This document shows, piece after piece, positions 61,500-64,000 of a stretch of DNA of 64,000 bases. The notes below the pieces were generated by a model that worked only from the letters and a program-made list of their open reading frames with translations, did no database searches and was not told where the DNA came from. The stretch is from Mangrovibacterium sp041596335. GTDB taxonomy: Bacteria; Bacteroidota; Bacteroidia; Bacteroidales; Prolixibacteraceae. The translations under genes and the position numbers were made by a program. Each line of letters opens with the position of its first letter. Within the stretch, counting starts at the first letter, position 1. The stretch spans positions 31,143 to 95,142 of the forward strand of contig NZ_JBFHIT010000010.1 of assembly GCF_041596335.1 (NCBI RefSeq), given 5' to 3'.

Positions 61500-62679
61500 A
61501 GCTCCGTGGCCACCAACCGATGGTGGAACCATTGCTACACTGACTTTGTCTAAGGGGTTTTTCCTGTTAGGGCATCAGGTTAGCATTTTGGCCATGAGTA
61601 CGGAGAAGCATCATACCCGGTTGGACGAAATACCGGAGCATTTGGCCGCGCAGATCGATTTTCATCTGGTTGAAGTGCCGGCTAAAATTAATTATCGGGA
61701 TGCGTTGAGTAATCTGCTTTTTTCAAATTTACCCTATTTGGCCAGCCGGTTTATTAACGAGGACTATAGCGAGGCATTGATCAAATTGTTGGGTGAGAAG
61801 GAGTACGACGTTATTCAACTGGAAGGCCTGTACCTTTGTCCGTATATTCCCTTGCTCAGGAGGCATAGCAAGGCTTTAATCGCTTATCGGGCACACAATA
61901 TCGAACACGAAATATGGGATCGGTCCAAGCAAATGGCCGTAGGCTTCAAACGGTTATACCTGTCGTTACTCACTCGCCGTTTGCGGAAATTCGAGTTAGA
62001 TTACCTGAATAGCTACGATGTGTTGGTGTCGATTACAGAACGAGATGGCCAAATGTTGGATCGGTTAGGAAATACAAAACCACGGATTACTTCTCAAACC
62101 GGTATCGACTTGTCGACCTTAGTGCCAACTGCCAAAGACCTGGAGTTTCCGTCCTTATTTCATATCGGATCGTTGGAGTGGGGACCTAATCAGGAAGGCC
62201 TTTTGTGGTTTTTGCGCGAGTGCTGGCCATTGATTCATGCGGCCTATCCGGAACTAACCTTTTACATTGCCGGGCGGAACGCGCCGGCTTGGCTCGAAAC
62301 GAAATTAAAAATGGACGGCGTGGCGTTTCTTGGAGAGATTGAAGATGCCTATAAATTCATGAATTCGAAGGCGATTATGATGGTTCCACTTCGTTCAGGG
62401 TCTGGTATGCGTATCAAAATTGTTGAAGGAATGGCACTTGGCAAGGCGATTGTTTCAACCAATATTGGAGTAGAAGGGATTGCAGCTACTGACCGTAAAA
62501 ATATTCTGATTGCCAATGAACCCGGGGAATTTTTACAGGCCATAGCTGCGTTAATCGAAAATAAGGAACTTTACCGAAGCGTTTGCAAAAATGCCGTTGA
62601 GTTTATTCGCGAGAAATTTGATAACCTGGCTATTGTCTCGTCATTGATAGATTTTTATAACCGACAAATAAATGATTGA
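61474..62679 (+). CDS. GT4-type glycosyltransferase
   Basis: 401 residues, GT-B fold. N-terminal start MRILQLTNKAPWPPTDGGTIATLTL with the glycine-rich loop, an inner AYRAHNIEHEIWDR segment typical of sugar transferases of this type, and the C-terminal nucleotide-sugar site PLRSGSGMRIKIVEGMALGKAIVST (in part) with the E-x7-E-like pattern. Likely makes a surface polysaccharide or glycoprotein glycan. It overlaps the permease gene by 26 bp and the next GT gene by 8 bp, so translation is coupled. Confidence 0.93.
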   Translation: MRILQLTNKAPWPPTDGGTIATLTLSKGFFLLGHQVSILAMSTEKHHTRLDEIPEHLAAQIDFHLVEVPAKINYRDALSNLLFSNLPYLASRFINEDYSEALIKLLGEKEYDVIQLEGLYLCPYIPLLRRHSKALIAYRAHNIEHEIWDRSKQMAVGFKRLYLSLLTRRLRKFELDYLNSYDVLVSITERDGQMLDRLGNTKPRITSQTGIDLSTLVPTAKDLEFPSLFHIGSLEWGPNQEGLLWFLRECWPLIHAAYPELTFYIAGRNAPAWLETKLKMDGVAFLGEIEDAYKFMNSKAIMMVPLRSGSGMRIKIVEGMALGKAIVSTNIGVEGIAATDRKNILIANEPGEFLQAIAALIENKELYRSVCKNAVEFIREKFDNLAIVSSLIDFYNRQIND

Positions 62680-63856
62680 GAAACTGTTTTGGATATCAGT
62701 TGTCGTAGTCGGGTATACCTTTGCCGGTTATACGATCTTGCTGGCTATTATTGTTCTCATAAAACGAATCTTTAGTTCAACGAAATTACCAATGCCAAAT
62801 CCGGCTGAATTGCCGGAAGTTTGCCTGTTTGTTACCGCCTACAACGAGGCTGATTGTGTGGTCGCTAAAGTTGAAAATTCACTTCAGCTTAATTATCCCA
62901 AAGAAAAACTGAAGTTGCTTTGGATTACTGACGGATCGGACGATGACACCAACAGCCGACTGGAGAAATACCCGGAGGTGAGGGTCGAATATTTACCCGA
63001 ACGAAGAGGGAAGGTGCACGCCATGAACCGGGGAATGCAGTTTGTTGACTCGCCTTTTGTGGTGTTTACCGACAGTAACACTCTGCTTTCGCCTGACTCT
63101 GTTCAGAAGTTGATCCGGCATTTTCAGGATGAACGGATTGGCTGTGTTGCCGGTGAAAAAAGGGTTTTTAAAGGATCGGCGGAAAATATGGCGGCCGCGG
63201 GCGAAAACTTGTACTGGAACATGGAGTCGATTTTGAAGCAGTTCGAGTCGGAGTTAAGCTCAGTAGTGGGGGTCGTCGGTGAGCTGTTCGCCATTCGTCG
63301 CGACCTTTTCGTTCCGGTCGCGAATAATTGTTTACTCGACGATTTTCAGATATCGATGGGTTTAGCCGTAGACGGACACCGGGTTGTGTACGAATCAGAA
63401 GCGGTTGCATGGGAAAACGGCTCACAGAATGTAAGGGAAGAACTAAAGCGCAAGAGCCGGATCGCAGCCGGCGGACTGCAGGCTATGATAAAAATGCCTG
63501 CCTTACTGAATCCCTTTCGGGTTGGCTGGGTGAGTTTTCAATATTTTTCGCATAAAATATTGCGGTGGACAGTAGCACCCTGGTGTATTTTGATTGCCTT
63601 TCTTTCAAATTTTTTGTTAGTGTTTTTTGCAACCGGAAATTCTTTAGAATTAATTTACATCGTCGTTTTTGCATTGCAGCTTGGCTGGTATTTGTTTGCC
63701 TTTGTGGGTTTTAAGGCAGAAGGGGCGATTGCCGGCAATAAGTTGTTTTATATTCCATACTATTTTACCGCCATCAATTATGCGACAATTAAAGGTCTTT
63801 TTCGGTTTCTGAAAGGCAAGCAACCAGTCACTTGGGAAAAAGCTCGTCGGGCTTAG
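62672..63856 (+). CDS. Membrane-anchored GT2 glycosyltransferase
   Basis: 394 residues. An N-terminal membrane helix (~5-30), the GT2 domain with VCLFVTAYNEADCVVAKVENSL (in part), LLWITDGSDDDT (first Asp) and VVFTDSNTLLSPDSV (DxD-like), then three C-terminal helices (~290-380). It looks like a processive or lipid-linked synthase of the BcsA/IcaA-like group, though no QxxRW motif is clear; KSRIAAGGLQAM sits at the matching place. Third gene of the lptF-GT-GT run, overlapping the GT4 gene by 8 bp. Confidence 0.9.
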   Translation: MIEKLFWISVVVVGYTFAGYTILLAIIVLIKRIFSSTKLPMPNPAELPEVCLFVTAYNEADCVVAKVENSLQLNYPKEKLKLLWITDGSDDDTNSRLEKYPEVRVEYLPERRGKVHAMNRGMQFVDSPFVVFTDSNTLLSPDSVQKLIRHFQDERIGCVAGEKRVFKGSAENMAAAGENLYWNMESILKQFESELSSVVGVVGELFAIRRDLFVPVANNCLLDDFQISMGLAVDGHRVVYESEAVAWENGSQNVREELKRKSRIAAGGLQAMIKMPALLNPFRVGWVSFQYFSHKILRWTVAPWCILIAFLSNFLLVFFATGNSLELIYIVVFALQLGWYLFAFVGFKAEGAIAGNKLFYIPYYFTAINYATIKGLFRFLKGKQPVTWEKARRA

Positions 63857-63892
63857 AATAGCAAAAGTCATTTAAATATCGATAAAAATCCT

Positions 63893-63900
63893 TAGTTTTG
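63893..63900 (+). promoter_or_regulatory. -7 box upstream of ribB
   Basis: TAGTTTTG fits TAnnTTTG and lies 30 bp before the ribB ATG, in the gap after the glycosyltransferase gene. No -33 box is clear. Confidence 0.4.
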
Positions 63901-63930
63901 CAGCGGCATTTTGAAAACCAACGAATTATA

Positions 63931-64000
63931 ATGACCGAGTTCAAATTAAATACAATTGCTGAAGCGATCGCAGCCATAAAAAATGGTGATTTGGTGATCG
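63931..64000 (+). CDS. ribB: 3,4-dihydroxy-2-butanone 4-phosphate synthase, first 23 codons
   Basis: The gene runs off the right edge. The visible protein MTEFKLNTIAEAIAAIKNGD followed by LVI matches the start of RibB (often ..IeeAieaIrnGelVIvvDDE), the riboflavin pathway enzyme that makes dihydroxybutanone phosphate from ribulose 5-phosphate. In Bacteroidota it is often fused to RibA, but that cannot be seen here. Confidence 0.8.
   Translation, partial: MTEFKLNTIAEAIAAIKNGDLVI

Overview
The window looks like chromosome of a Bacteroidota bacterium, most likely of the Marinilabiliales/Prolixibacteraceae type (lineage is inference). Supporting signs are a complete Na+-translocating NADH:quinone oxidoreductase operon with a nearby ApbE gene, SusC/SusD pairs, a hybrid two-component system, several lipoprotein signal peptides, almost no Shine-Dalgarno sites, and repeated matches to the Bacteroidota -7 promoter box TAnnTTTG.

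Region 1 (1-28085) is core chromosome. It holds the C-terminal part of an SLC12-like transporter, a group II PLP decarboxylase, acylphosphatase, a small membrane protein next to apbE, two membrane histidine kinases, a YebC regulator, a GT90-like glycosyltransferase, nqrABCDEF on the minus strand, a DUF5103 protein, pruA, a DivIC/FtsB-like division protein, a YqgE protein, a degenerate class IV aminotransferase, a rhomboid protease, holA, AMP nucleosidase, an HsdR_N-like orphan, a GNAT acetyltransferase, a large GT2 fusion protein and recR.

Region 2 (28086-59325) is an integrated mobile element of about 31.2 kb that has not been labelled by any single gene but is defined by its ends. An intact tRNA-Met(CAU) gene lies at the right end (59284-59357, minus strand). 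A 43-bp copy of its 3' half, from the anticodon loop to the discriminator base, lies at the left end (28086-28128), next to a tyrosine recombinase. Both ends carry the same paired GTGTGC repeats. Behind the integrase come an AlbA/ATPase protein, two HTH proteins, a primase-helicase, a Toprim primase, a candidate oriT, MobC, a MOBP-type relaxase and a coiled-coil membrane protein. No type IV secretion genes are present, so this looks like an integrative mobilizable element, not a self-conjugative one.

The cargo is a polysaccharide utilization locus: hybrid two-component regulator, GH16 lipoprotein, SusC, SusD, surface glycan-binding lipoprotein, GH3 and an esterase. The enzyme set fits beta-1,3- or mixed-linkage beta-glucan. 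Around this intact locus the cargo is scarred: an ECF sigma N-terminus joined to a TPR-like tail, a B12-binding radical SAM N-terminus joined in frame to the last part of a fucose permease, an IS5-type transposase remnant, and a complete IS4-type element that cuts off an AraC-type regulator. The right part of the element carries small stress-type proteins (CsbD, Thivi_2564) and a GH130-like glycosidase.

Region 3 (59358-64000) returns to core chromosome: a START-like protein, an LptF/LptG permease, two glycosyltransferases and the first codons of ribB.
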